Shown: positions 10,657-19,851 of the stretch, one piece after another
Layout: every line of letters begins with the position of its first letter
Numbering within the stretch: the stretch's first letter is position 1
Assembly: GCF_964019625.1 (NCBI RefSeq)
Contig: NZ_OZ026458.1
Span: 620,001 to 684,000, forward strand
DNA length: 64,000 bases
Origin: Spiroplasma endosymbiont of Diplazon laetatorius
Lineage (GTDB): Bacteria; Bacillota_I; Bacilli_A; Mycoplasmatales; Mycoplasmataceae
Direction of reading: 5' to 3'
Notes under the pieces: model-generated
What the model was told of the DNA's origin: nothing
Database searches by the model: none
Seen by the model: only the letters and a program-made list of their open reading frames with translations
Program-made: the position numbers and the translations under genes

Positions 10657-10788
10657 AATGAACCCCTCCTTTTCATTAAACTGTTATAAGTCATTTAAAA
10701 ATAACTTATAATGATTATAAATTTATGAAAAAAATTTAAATCAAAATAATTGAAAATTAAAAAGGGTTTTAAAATATAAAATTCGTTT

Positions 10789-10820
10789 AAAAAATAGAGG
10801 AATTATTCCTCTATTTTTTC
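10789..10820 (-). terminator. hairpin terminator overlapping the 3' end of the SemiSWEET gene
   Basis: AAAAAATAGAGG (10789-10800) and CCTCTATTTTTT (10808-10819) form the stem. The stop codon of the gene lies in the loop region. Confidence 0.8.
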
Positions 10821-11321
10821 TTCTAATATTTCAACTTGTTCTTCAAGTTCTTCAACTTGTTCTTCAAGTTCTTCTACATTCTCTTCTAGTTTTTCAATTT
10901 CTTTTTGCATGCTTATGATTTCTTCACTTAAAAGTTCATTTTCATTTTGTATTTCAACTACAGACATTTCTTCTAAATTTTCATTTATTTTTTTGTCTTT
11001 TTTAAGTCTATTTAAAGTTACTTTATCTTTTATTTTATTTGAAATAATAAAGATTAAGATAAATAATGAAGCTGCCATTGCAGCTAAATTAGCACAACCA
11101 ACTTGTAAGTCTGGTGTTTCTTTTGTAAAGAACGCATAACAAGTTCATATACATGCATTTAAAAATGTTAAGAAAAACATTATAGGAGAAAGAGATTTAG
11201 TGTTTTTAGTTACACAAACTTTTACCACTTGTGGCAACAACATTGAGAAACTTGTTGCAAAACCAATTCAACCAAGAATTGTTCCAGCAAGAATTCTTGC
11301 TTCATCAGTTAAAAGTAGCAT
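10803..11321 (-). CDS. SemiSWEET/PQ-loop membrane protein with acidic coiled-coil tail
   Basis: 172 aa. Residues about 10-95 hold three hydrophobic helices with the PQ motif (SMLLPQVVKV) followed by KNTKSLSP, the signature of bacterial SemiSWEET sugar transporters, which work as dimers of three-helix units. SemiSWEETs usually end soon after helix three. Here about 75 more residues follow, ending in a heptad-like Glu-rich repeat (EELEEQVEELEEQVE), a predicted coiled coil that could drive oligomerisation. The substrate is not deducible. It stands alone with a hairpin terminator. Confidence 0.75.
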
Positions 11322-11376
11322 ATATAAAACCCCCTAACTTTTTTATCTTAACAAATAAGTTTTGGGTGGTCAAATT

Positions 11377-11514
11377 TTAACAATTGTAATTTGTAATTGA
11401 CTCGTTCGTTTTATAATCTAAATTATTTACTTTATTATTTTCAAAAAAAGCTGTTTTTGTTGGAACATAAGCTAAATTTAAACATAACACTAAACTTAAT
11501 ATTAATTTTTTCCT
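11377..11514 (-). pseudogene. remnant of a small exported peptide
   Basis: The open frame reads RKKLILSLVLCLNLAYVPTK... and ends at TAA 11377-11379. It looks like a signal peptide plus about 25 residues, but no ATG, GTG or TTG start is in frame. It lies directly downstream of the plectrovirus-associated frame at 11536-11844, so it may be a decayed phage gene. Confidence 0.3.
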
Positions 11515-11535
11515 AAATAATTCCTTTCTATTTTT

Positions 11536-11844
11536 TTATATTATTTCCATGTCATTTTCTAATTCTAATTCATAGATAACCTTAACTGGTTTTATTGGAG
11601 TTGAAGGATTTGTAGTTTCTATTTTTTGATAAATATCAATCAAACTTTCTTCTATTTCATAATAAAGATCATTATAATCACTATTGTTTTTAGTAATTTT
11701 TTCTTGTTTTAAAATATCATTAATTGTTTGAACTCAAATTGGATCATCATATCTAGAACTAATTCCTGTTTCATGTGATTTTTGAATCAGTATATTAATA
11801 TTATCTATAGTATTTTTTGTTACTAAAAATTGTAATTTTTTTAT
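11536..11844 (-). CDS. small ORF of the mobile region, start unclear
   Basis: The frame gives about 102 residues (KLQFLVTKNTIDN...ELENDMEII), acidic, with one TGA-Trp. An SD-like GAAAGAAGG sits just upstream, but the first in-frame codons are GTA/TAT/ATA, so either ATA 11842-11844 is used or the true start is lost. It follows the roughly 115-bp module shared with 21031-21150. The family is unknown. Confidence 0.4.
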
Positions 11845-11849
11845 ATATA

Positions 11850-11975
11850 CCTTCTTTCTATTTTACCTGGGGAAAATTTAATAATGATAAATAAAAAAAA
11901 CTAGCAGCTACTAGTAAACAAAAATATTAATTTAAACAAAAAAATAGAGTCCTATCGCTGCTAGTGCTCTATTTA
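11850..11975 (-). repeat. copy 1 of a ~115-bp intergenic module (with terminator)
   Basis: It shares long identical stretches with 21031-21150: GGAAAATTTAATAA..ATAAATAAAAAA, CTAGCAG..CTAGT, ATATTAATTTAAACAAA, ATAGAGTCCTA and GTGCTCTATTTA. On the minus strand AAATAGAG...CTCTATTTTTTT forms a terminator, followed by a near-palindrome ACTAGCAGCTACTAGT and then an SD-like site. Confidence 0.7.
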
Positions 11976-11983
11976 CCTCAAGT

Positions 11984-12030
11984 AAGGCGACTTGCTTCGC
12001 AAGTGCGCCCGTAAGCACGCTACGCGTGCT
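11984..12030. repeat. GC-rich double hairpin element
   Basis: ACTTGC-TTC-GCAAGT (11990-12004) and AGCACGC-TAC-GCGTGCT (12014-12030) stand next to each other in otherwise AT-rich DNA. Both stems are perfect. There is no coding frame here. It resembles a palindromic mobile or REP-like element or a protein-binding site. Confidence 0.6.
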
Positions 12031-12054
12031 ACACAACGTTAAATAAATATTAAC

Positions 12055-12090
12055 AAAAAAAACACAAAACATAAAGTTTTTGTGTTTTTT
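12055..12090 (-). terminator. hairpin terminator after the short lipoprotein gene
   Basis: AACACAAAA pairs with TTTTTGTGTT, with flanking A/T tracts, directly after the TAG at 12091-12093. Confidence 0.75.
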
Positions 12091-12402
12091 CTATTCTATA
12101 TTAAAAATTAATTTATTTAAATACTTATTAAATCATTCTTTAGTACCAATTAAATTAGGATAATATTTTTGAGGACTATTTTTAAAAAATAAATATAAAC
12201 TAATATCTGTACCACCTTGAATACCACCATATAACTTAAAATCTTTAACAGTTGTTTTATCAACAGTATCAACATAATTATTTCTCATGTCTCTTATTTC
12301 AACCATATTAGTACTAATATTTTTATCATTACAAGACACAACAACAGCACTAGAGACAGGAACTAAACTTATAGCCCCAAATAAAGATAATAATTTTTTC
12401 AT
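12091..12402 (-). CDS. short lipoprotein in the plectrovirus region
   Basis: 103 aa. SD AAAAGGAGAAAA precedes ATG 12400-12402. The signal peptide MKKLLSLFGAISLVPVSSAVVVSC ends in a lipobox Cys. The remaining 80 residues (FKLYGGIQGG..., FNKYLNKL) have no recognised domain. It sits immediately downstream of the phage structural gene, so it may be phage-carried cargo or a truncated host lipoprotein. Confidence 0.65.
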
Positions 12403-12580
12403 AATTTTTTCTCCTTTTTAAAAGAATAACAAAAAAATACCTTAATTAAAAGGTATTAATATTAGTATTTTTGAAAAAAAATTCTTTAAATTTCATTAGC
12501 TATTTTTTAACATGTTCCAGGAAGCATTTAAAATAAATCAATGTTTATGGTAAATTTTAAAAAATACATTGGAATATTTT

Positions 12581-14050
12581 CTAAAATATTTTACCCAATG
12601 CAATAGCTATTGCCAATGTAATAATAGAATAAACCATTAAGGAAAAAGTAACGTTAAAAGCAAATAAATTTTGAATAGATTTTAATAACTCTGTTGTACC
12701 AACTAAAGACTGAATTAAAGGTCCTGTAATCTTATTAAAACCTGTAAAATCTAAAACAGTGTTTATTAAATATATTCCAGCATTAGTAACACAACCAAAA
12801 AGATTAGTTAAAGAACATGTCATATATGGAATATTAAAATTTCCACTGGGATTTTGAACTACATTATTTCAGTCATTAGAATTGTAAATAGTAAAATTTA
12901 AATCTCTTAAAATTATATTTTTAATTCTATCTGTTGAATTACTATTAAATCCTAAAATTGTAGAAAATGAATTAAAACCTTTTATTTGCTCTTTAATTTT
13001 ATAATTTACTAATTCAATATCAGGTATATTAGTATTAGAAGAACCAGTGGAATAGTCAAAAATAGAACTTTTACTATTTAAAAATTGATAATAATTTTGA
13101 TTAGAATCATAAATAATGTTTGAAATATTATCATATTTAGCTTGAAAACTAAAAGGTAAAACTTCATTTCCTTCTACCATTCTTTTATCCATATTTACTA
13201 ACAATCCTTTTGGATAAAGGTTAAAACCATTTTTTATAAAAATATTGTAATTAATAAAATGCTTTTTTAAAACAGTACTATAAGGCATATTCATAATAAC
13301 ATTTGTATCTGGATCTAAATCAAAAATAAACTGAACTAAATTTCTATAAAAACTATTAAAAAGATTAATAATTTCATTAATATTATATTCCTGGTTTAAT
13401 TTATACTTATCAAAAAACTTATTTAAAGCATTTTCAAAATCAAAATTAAAAACTAATCTAGAACTATTGAAACTATATGGACTTTGATTTTCAATTAAGG
13501 GAGTAAATAAAACATTAAAAAAATCATAATAAATATTTTCTTTCCCAGAACCACCAATAACTTTAAATTCAAATTTTTTATTATTAACAACATCTAATAA
13601 ACTAAATTTATCTTTATAAATTTGAAATGAAAAATACTCTTTATCTTTAATTAATAAATCCAAATCATAAAAACTATCACTACTTAATTGGATATAAAAA
13701 TAAAGAACTCATTTTTTAACTCAATAATTAGTATTATCACTATTAATAGAACTAGAATTAAATCAAGTACTAATATCGTTAAAATCTTTTAATGGAGTTA
13801 AACCAATAGAAAAAGCATAATTTTTAGGGTTTATACCTTGATTAAAAAAATCAGACCTTAACATTAATTGAGATTGAACATCATATTTACCAACTTCTTC
13901 ATAAGAAATATTTTCAGGATGAACAGAAGCAAAAGTATTAATTTCATTAATTACTCTATTTCTAACTCCTATTTTAGTACCAACATCTAAAGTTAATGGC
14001 AATGCTGAAAATAAAGATACTATAAAACTAAAGAAAATTGAAAAAAACAT
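12581..14050 (-). CDS. plectrovirus ORF1-like structural protein
   Basis: 489 aa, joining three frames across TGA-Trp codons. Start ATG follows AAGGAGTGATT. The N-terminus has a signal-like hydrophobic stretch (MFFSIFFSFIVSLFSALPL). The central part is Asn/Ser/Tyr-rich, and a C-terminal membrane helix (NVTFSLMVYSIITLAIAIALG) closes it. Size, layout and sequence character match the large ORF1 protein of Spiroplasma filamentous phages (SpV1 group), thought to be a minor coat or attachment protein. The frame is intact, in contrast to other phage genes nearby. Confidence 0.7.
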
Positions 14051-14061
14051 ATAATCACTCC

Positions 14062-14280
14062 TTATCCACAATAAACCTTCATTTTACAACAAGTACATAT
14101 ATCTTTATATGGTGCTGCTAAATGTTGACAATCGCAATTATTACATAAACATAAATTTTTATATCTTTGATATTTTGAAATACTTTCATTTGAACGACAA
14201 CTATATTTTAATGTATATGATTGTTGTTGAGCTTTATTATAACAATCATTACAAAATTGATTAATTTTTATTCATGGCAT
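14062..14280 (-). CDS. cysteine-rich small plectrovirus-region protein
   Basis: 72 aa from ATG 14278-14280 (SD AAAGAAG). Eleven Cys residues, several in CxC or CxxC pairs (FCNDC, CLCNNCDC, CTCCKMK), suggest a zinc-binding protein. It ends 11 nt before the ORF1 start, whose SD lies in the gap. A 17-T run (14305-14321) stands just upstream. Not assigned to a known family; a phage regulatory role is a guess. Confidence 0.55.
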
Positions 14281-14922
14281 ATATTCAACTTCTTTCTTAA
14301 CTTGTTTTTTTTTTTTTTTTTGATAAATTTAAATTGGTATTATTTTTTGTGAAGAGGAAATAGTACTAAAAGCACTATTTATAGTGTTTTTTTTGTTTTA
14401 GTTGGTAAATCTTGTGCTTTTTTTATTTTTATTTATGGTAGGTTTTTAGGCGGTAATTTCTAGGTGCTTTTTTCATTTAAACTGCTTATTTTTTAAAATC
14501 AGAGATAAGCAATTTAACTATATATTTAATCTAAATATATTTATATCGTAGGAAAAATATCTATTGCCACAAATTTAACTTTTTTATAATTAAAAATTAT
14601 AAATTGCCAGGAAAGTTAAATATAAATATTTTTTAGTTACTATAGTAAAACTATAGATACAATTTTAAAATTTTTTAAATATCTTAAAATTGTGAAGAGA
14701 AATTTAATAATTTAATTTTTAAGGCATTTAAAAAACCTTAAACTTTTAATAACATTTTTTTATCATTAATCACAACCCTTCTTGCTTATATACTTTTATG
14801 GACCTATAAAGATACATAAAATAACACACAAACAAATTTTAACTTTATAAGCCCGTAAAAATATATAAGCTCTTAAATAACATTTTTTTAATAACGGCAA
14901 ATGGCGCTAAGGCGCTGGGTAA
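14281..14922. other. long non-coding region of the plectrovirus, probable replication origin area
   Basis: 642 nt without a credible gene. It contains a T17 tract (14305-14321), a hairpin CACTAT-TT-ATAGTG with T8 (about 14379-14397, terminator-like on the plus strand), a dyad TTAAGG...CCTTAA near 14719-14741, two copies of TGTGAAGAG(G/A)AA (14348, 14691) and a GC-rich patch with a direct repeat GGCGCT (about 14903-14917). Rolling-circle phages keep their origins in such intergenic regions; the exact nick site is not identifiable by eye. Confidence 0.5.
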
Positions 14923-15864
14923 CTAATTTATAACTAAACCTTTTTTGTTTAAAATAATATCTTGTTCATGTTCTTTTATTTTTTCCCTACCTTTTTTCAT
15001 TCAATATGAATATTTATCAGGTAAATAAGTAGCATAACCATCAATTATTGCCTGCCTCATTTTTATAGCTATATGAATATATGGATCTAAATCAACTTCA
15101 AAATCAAAAATTTTTAATCTATCACAAACTAAACCAAATAAAAAATCACATTTACTGCTTAATTTAAACAAATATAAATTTTCTGTTTTAACCATAAATT
15201 GAGTTAAATCATTAGGATTAATATTTAATACTCCAATTTTAGTTTTAGGATTAGAACAATTACTACTAAAATGATAAGACTTGATATTTAAATCATATTT
15301 ATTTAAATCTTTTGAGTCCAATTTATTTACTTTACTCATATATTTAGATAAATATTTAACTACTTTTTTTCTTCCTGTTGTTCCACCTTTTACTTTAACA
15401 TTTCAATTAATACCATGAGGTCAATAAGTAAGAATTATAGAGTTAGGAATATATACATTTAATATTATGTGGAAATGAACTGCTCCACGTTTTTGATATT
15501 CATATATAGATACATATTTTAATTCTTGGTTTTTACGAAATTTAGATCGCTTTTCGCTATAAAATCAATATTTTAATTTTTGAAAAAATAACTTTAAATC
15601 ATATTTAGCTTGTTTAATATCTTGCATATTTTTTGCATAAGTGAGAGTAAGAAATGATAATGTTTTTTGGTTATAAAAGTTATGAAATGATTTTCTAATA
15701 AATCTACCTTTACTGCGAATTTTACTATTATTTAATTTTTCTTTATTTTTACCAGTATTTTTAACACCACCCTTATTACGCAAATTACTCTCATAACTAC
15801 TTAAAGGCAATATACTAGTCCTTACCATATCTCCATAATAAGTCTTTGAACAATAATATTCCAT
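14923..15864 (-). CDS. plectrovirus rolling-circle replication initiator (HUH family)
   Basis: 313 aa with TGA-Trp codons. The three Rep motifs are visible in order: motif 1 FLTLTYA, motif 2 RGAVHFHIIL with the HxH metal site, and motif 3 KVVKYLSKYMSK carrying the nicking Tyr. This is the Spiroplasma plectrovirus ORF2-type Rep, which nicks the phage origin to start rolling-circle replication. The SD AAAAAGGAG precedes ATG 15862-15864. The frame is intact, so replication could still be possible. Confidence 0.82.
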
Positions 15865-15974
15865 AAATAAAAAAACTCCTTTTTAAAGAGTTTCAATCAA
15901 CATTATAAAATAATAAAGCAGTATTAATACTATTAATTAATAATAATTAAAAATAACTACTATTTAAGTTTTAA

Positions 15975-15993
15975 TGTGAAGAGAAACTTAATA
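15975..15993 (+). repeat. third copy of the TGTGAAGAGAAA motif
   Basis: TGTGAAGAGAAACTTAATA here matches 14691-14709 (TGTGAAGAGAAATTTAATA) and partly 14348-14361, all in the same orientation. The two best copies flank the rep gene, which suggests an origin or regulatory iteron. Confidence 0.5.
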
Positions 15994-16083
15994 TTTATCT
16001 AATTAAAGAATAACATAATAATCAATTATTAAGCAATTCTTTTCTTCCGTTGTGTTATTTTATTAAATTAAGTATAACATACG

Positions 16084-16257
16084 TTACACTTTTTTATTTA
16101 TTATTGATAGAATTAATATACCTAAAACAAAAAATGCAGGAATTATTCAATCCTGTATATTAAATATGATTATAAATAAATACATTATATTTAATATTAT
16201 AAATGCAATTTTCAAAGTAAATGGTAATAAATTAAATTCCATTGATTCTATCTCCAT
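16084..16257 (-). CDS. small plectrovirus-type membrane protein
   Basis: 57 aa from ATG 16255-16257, or 52 aa from ATG 16240-16242, which has GGAG 9 nt upstream. Two hydrophobic helices (LKIAFIILNIMYLFIIIF and WIIPAFFVLGILILSII) dominate. Small two-helix proteins encoded upstream of rep are typical of filamentous phages of Spiroplasma. It could be a coat or accessory membrane protein. Confidence 0.5.
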
Positions 16258-16635
16258 ATTTTTTAAATTTATTTAATCCTTCAATTATAGAAATTGATTT
16301 TTTTATGATTAGAATAATTGTATAGTGCAAATTTTAATAAATTAATATTCTTTTGATGATCTAAATAAATAGAAATAGCAATTTAAAAAAACTATAATTT
16401 GTTTTTATATAATTTATGCTTTTATATCATTTTTATAATATTTTAAAACAATTTTAAATATTTATATTGAGTTGATTTTTTTTAAACATAATTATCAATA
16501 TTTATATCTTTTAATCCATTGATTATTTCTTTTTAAAACATTTATTTATATAAATATTTTATAACATATGTAAGAAAATTATATTCATTAAGATTTTCGT
16601 AAATAAAAAATAATTTAAATATGAAAAATTATTTT
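16258..16635. other. AT-rich non-coding stretch ending in the rmuC terminator
   Basis: Almost pure A/T with stops in all frames. At about 16601-16642 AAATAAAAAATAATTT...AAATTATTTTTTATTT forms a long AT-only hairpin that overlaps the end of rmuC and probably terminates it. Nothing else was seen. Confidence 0.6.
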
Positions 16636-17778
16636 TTATTTAACTAATTTTTCATATTTGTTTCTTAAAGATTTTTCCTTAATTTTTATCTGTCCGTAAT
16701 GTTTAGTCATTTCTTCAATTGATTTAAACAATTTATTCATTTCTTCATCGTAGTTATCAATATATTTAATAATTTTACCTAAACCATCAATTTTTTTGTC
16801 GTATTGATTTATATTATCAAATAAACTCATGTACTTATCAATTGATTCAATTATTGCTATAAGAGTACTTGGCCCAGCAATAATAACCTTACTGTTAAAA
16901 GCCTTATCAATTATTTTAGGCATTGAATTAATATAAGAGAAAATTCCCTCACTAGGAACAAACATAATAGAATATACAGTTTTGTCTTCTTCACTTACAT
17001 ATTTAGAGGTTTCTTTAACCCTTTCTAAAACATGCTCTTTAAATTCTGCTTCTTTTTTCTTAAACTCATCACTTGTAATTTCATAATTTAAAAGACTTTG
17101 ATAAGCATTAAAAGGAAATTTAGAATCTACAGGTATGTTTACAAATTTACTTCCATCACCTTTAATGAATAAGTCAACAACAAGTCCCTTTCCTTCATCT
17201 TTTTTTATTAATTTGTATTGTCTTTCATAAATTAAATTATTATTTTTATTTATCCCTGTAATGTTTGTAAGTATTCTCTCTAATAAATATTCCCCAGCCT
17301 TACCTGCTTTATTATTTTGGCTAAGTAAATTATCTAATTTAAAAACTTTTTCTCTAACTTCAATAATTGGAGCTGATTGCTCGGTAACTTTTGTAAGCAT
17401 TTCTCTAACTTCTTTATTTTTTAAATTCATTTTTTCTTCAGTTGATTGAGTTTGTTTTAAAATGAAATCTCTAACACTTTCACCTAAGTTATTCATACCT
17501 TCAACATTTGATGTTGCATTTTTCAATACCATTTCTTTTAAAGATTGTTCAAAATTATTAAGTTTTTCATTGCTGGTATTACTTAAATTATTAATATATT
17601 CTTTTAACTGAGCATCGGATCTGACATTAACCTCAGAGAGCTGTGCTTGAAAAATTTCAAGGTCTCTTTTATCAACACCTTCTACTTTAATATTATTTTT
17701 TTTAAATAAAAATAATATTATTAAAATAACGCAAAGAATTATAAGAAGTGTTAATAATACTAATATTATTATTTCCAT
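16636..17778 (-). CDS. rmuC: RmuC-family DNA recombination protein
   Basis: 380 aa without internal stops. An N-terminal membrane helix (about 1-25) is followed by a coiled-coil region (about 40-150) and the conserved RmuC nuclease-like core: GKAGEYLLERIL, VDLFIKGDG, IPVDSKFPF, then VYSIMFVPSEGIF and KVIIAGPSTLIAII. RmuC is a PD-(D/E)XK-related protein that limits recombination at inverted repeats. Its ATG overlaps the TAA of a 29-codon ORF (TAATG), and plectrovirus sequences lie on both sides. Confidence 0.88.
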   Translation of the reverse strand: MEIIILVLLTLLIILCVILIILFLFKKNNIKVEGVDKRDLEIFQAQLSEVNVRSDAQLKEYINNLSNTSNEKLNNFEQSLKEMVLKNATSNVEGMNNLGESVRDFILKQTQSTEEKMNLKNKEVREMLTKVTEQSAPIIEVREKVFKLDNLLSQNNKAGKAGEYLLERILTNITGINKNNNLIYERQYKLIKKDEGKGLVVDLFIKGDGSKFVNIPVDSKFPFNAYQSLLNYEITSDEFKKKEAEFKEHVLERVKETSKYVSEEDKTVYSIMFVPSEGIFSYINSMPKIIDKAFNSKVIIAGPSTLIAIIESIDKYMSLFDNINQYDKKIDGLGKIIKYIDNYDEEMNKLFKSIEEMTKHYGQIKIKEKSLRNKYEKLVK

Positions 17779-17867
17779 TATGATTTCACCAACATACTTT
17801 TAAACTTATCCATTCATTTTATTAAAAAAATATAAAAACAAGCATTTTTATAATTAAATTCATTCAC
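17778..17867 (-). CDS. 29-residue plectrovirus-type micro-ORF coupled to rmuC
   Basis: GTG 17865-17867, preceded by GGAGGAAGGAATT, opens a frame reading VNEFNYKNACFYIFLIKW and ending KSMLVKS. Its TAA overlaps the rmuC ATG by one base. It has one TGA-Trp. The very strong SD supports translation; a leader-peptide role for rmuC or a leftover phage gene are both possible. Confidence 0.5.
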
Positions 17868-18504
17868 AATTCCTTCCTCCGTCTTTCTCTATTCTCTTTT
17901 AATTCCCTAATTTCTTTTTCTAATTCAAGTATTCTTTTTTCTTTTTCAAGAGACTCAATTTTATTAATCTCTGGTTGTTTATTTTCATTTAAAATAGCTA
18001 ACTCGTATACTTCTTGTAATTATTCTACAGTTTTCTTTTTCTGTCAAATCTTAATGTAGTTATTTTTAATATCTTCTAATTTTTGTAACTTAATTTTATT
18101 TAATTCTGGCTCTAAAATTTTTAATTCCTCATAACTACACAAATTAACTTGAATAGTTTTACCATTTAAACTTAAATAAGATTGATCTAGAAGAGAGTTA
18201 AACTTAGAGTTTAACTCTTCTAGTAAATCATCAATATATTTAAAGACTATTATTTCAAACATTTTATAAGAATTAGAATTAATACTTAATCTTGTGTCTT
18301 TACCAAGAAAACTATTTATTAAATCAGAAACTCTATACGAAAGATCTAAATCTTTAAATTTTTCTTCTTTTTCAATTTTTAACTGTGCTTTCTCTTTTAA
18401 TTTCTGAATATTTTTTCTTTCATCTTCTTTTAACATTTTTGAATATTGTCTTTGTTCTGCTGTAGGAACTCCTAGCAACCAACCAACTCTCTAAATATTG
18501 ACAT
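17822..18504 (-). pseudogene. plectrovirus protein gene broken by frameshift and stop
   Basis: ATG 18502-18504 has a good SD (AAAGGAATTTTAAT) and encodes MSIFRELVG. One base is then missing, and the next frame continues LLGVPTAEQRQYSKMLK... for about 150 residues. TAA 18020-18022 interrupts it, yet the same frame runs on as LQEVYELAILNENK... with a coiled coil (EKEKRILELEKEIREL) to TAA 17822-17824. Restoring the lost base and the stop gives one protein of about 227 aa. It is charged and helical; the exact phage function is unknown. Confidence 0.6.
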
Positions 18505-18543
18505 ATTAAAATTCCTTTCTTTAATATTTAAACTTATTATAAT

Positions 18544-18573
18544 AAAAAAGTATGTATTAAACATACTTTTTTA
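18544..18573. terminator. bidirectional hairpin terminator
   Basis: AAAAAAGTATGT-ATTA-ACATACTTTTTT forms a perfect stem with A/T tails. Confidence 0.8.
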
Positions 18574-18760
18574 TTATTCTTTAGTTTTATTATTCTTATT
18601 TACTTTTGATAATAAATTTGCTTGTCTTTTTTCTAAAATATTTTGTCTTTTGACTAATTTAAATATTTTTTTAATATTTTTGTTTTCTATTCCTAAAACT
18701 CTATTAGATCTAAAAGATTTATAATCATAATAAAAGGAAGTTAGAATATGTCAAATTGCG
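18574..18760 (-). pseudogene. C-terminal remnant of a basic phage-like protein
   Basis: The frame reads AIWHILTSFYYDYKSFRSNRV... and ends KVNKNNKTKE at TAA 18574-18576. It is closed upstream by TAA with no start. The composition is Lys/Asn-rich. It partly overlaps the plus-strand Cys-rich micro-ORF. Probably a decayed plectrovirus gene. Confidence 0.35.
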
Positions 18761-18864
18761 TTTTATCTTGTCATGCATGTCAATGTTCATGTCAAGGAAC
18801 TGGAAGTAATCATAAATTTAAGGATTGTAAACACAATTTTTCAGGTAATAATATCAAAAAATAA
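18748..18864 (+). CDS. 38-residue cysteine-rich peptide
   Basis: SD AAAAGGAAG stands 8 nt before ATG 18748-18750. The peptide has six Cys, mostly in the first half (MSNCVLSCHACQCSCQGTG), and a basic tail. It is followed by a hairpin and T run (about 18870-18900). The Cys spacing suggests metal binding. A comparable micro-ORF lies at 33834-33935. Confidence 0.55.
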   Translation: MSNCVLSCHACQCSCQGTGSNHKFKDCKHNFSGNNIKK

Positions 18865-19294
18865 TATTAAAAAAATACTCTAAAAATAGTGTTTTTTTTA
18901 ATTCAACTTCATAAATACCTTTACACATTTTTAATTTAAATTCTTTATTTTTAAATTTTGCCATATTTTTATCTTTTAGTTTCCTAATTTTGTTTCAAGT
19001 ATTTTAATTTTATTGATTTATATCTGTTTTGATTTAATATTTCTTGATCAATTTCTTCAGTTATTTTAATCTGTTTTTTCTTTTAAATTTTTACATATTT
19101 TTGATAAACTTTATCTAATAAATATTCATTTTTTAAAAGTATCTATAAGATTAGCAAATATATAAATAGTTATAATGTTCTATAAAAATTTTTTATAGAT
19201 TTAATTATAATTTAAAATTAAGACTATTTTTTGTAAAGTATGTATAATTTCTTTAAGATTTATTTTTAATATATCTTAAAGAAAGGATTCATAT
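18865..19294. other. non-coding stretch with decayed frames
   Basis: AATACT...AGTGTT plus T7 (about 18875-18898) is a terminator for the micro-ORF. Between 18900 and 19090 the minus strand carries scraps such as MAKFKNKEFKLKMCKGIY and QIKITEEIDQEILNQNRYKS, each closed by stops. Upstream of 19295 is the promoter region of the membrane protein gene. No intact gene seen. Confidence 0.5.
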
Positions 19295-19729
19295 ATGAAA
19301 AATATAAAAATATCTTGATTATCAATGACAATAAGTTTTTTAGTTTTAACATTATTTTCAATATTAATGTTCTTTTTAAAACAAAATACTTTGCAACTAT
19401 TTGGATGATTTTCTGCAAGTAGTTTTCCTGGTAATCAAATTAAAATTTGAGCAATTTTATTAATGACTTTTTCTATCTTAGGATTAGTTGTTTCTATATT
19501 GATGATTGCTTTAAATTTCAAAGATATTGATAGTCTAAATAAAATTGCAACTTATGCACATATTTTAGTTGCATTAGTTATTCTGTTTGTGGTTTTAATG
19601 TTTATAATTTCAGCTATAATGTCAAAAACAAATCAAACTACGCCAATCATTATACTTTCATTATCAGCAATTGCTGGTAGTGCTGTGATTGGAACTACAG
19701 CATGAGTTGCTAAAGAAGAATTAATGTAA
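19295..19729 (+). CDS. four-helix membrane protein
   Basis: 144 aa with four TGA-Trp codons. SD AAAGGATT precedes ATG 19295-19297. Four hydrophobic segments are visible (SMTISFLVLTLFSILMFF, IWAILLMTFSILGLVVSIL, ILVALVILFVVLMFIISA, TPIIILSLSAIAGSAVIG) with short charged links. The family is unknown. It stands alone, with a terminator at 19733-19772. Confidence 0.65.
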
Positions 19730-19732
19730 GAA

Positions 19733-19772
19733 ATAAAATAAAAAAAGAGAATAATTTTCTCTTTTTTTATTA
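19733..19772 (+). terminator. hairpin terminator
   Basis: AAAAAAAGAGAAT-AATTTTCTCTTTTTTT follows the stop codon directly. A second hairpin, GAGCATTTT...AAAATGCTC, lies at about 19869-19890. Confidence 0.7.
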
Positions 19773-19851
19773 TGCCTTTTAAAAATTTTGTATTCATGTA
19801 AACTTTTTTGAAAATAACTTTTCAAGTTTTTTAATAAGCTCATACTTATTA

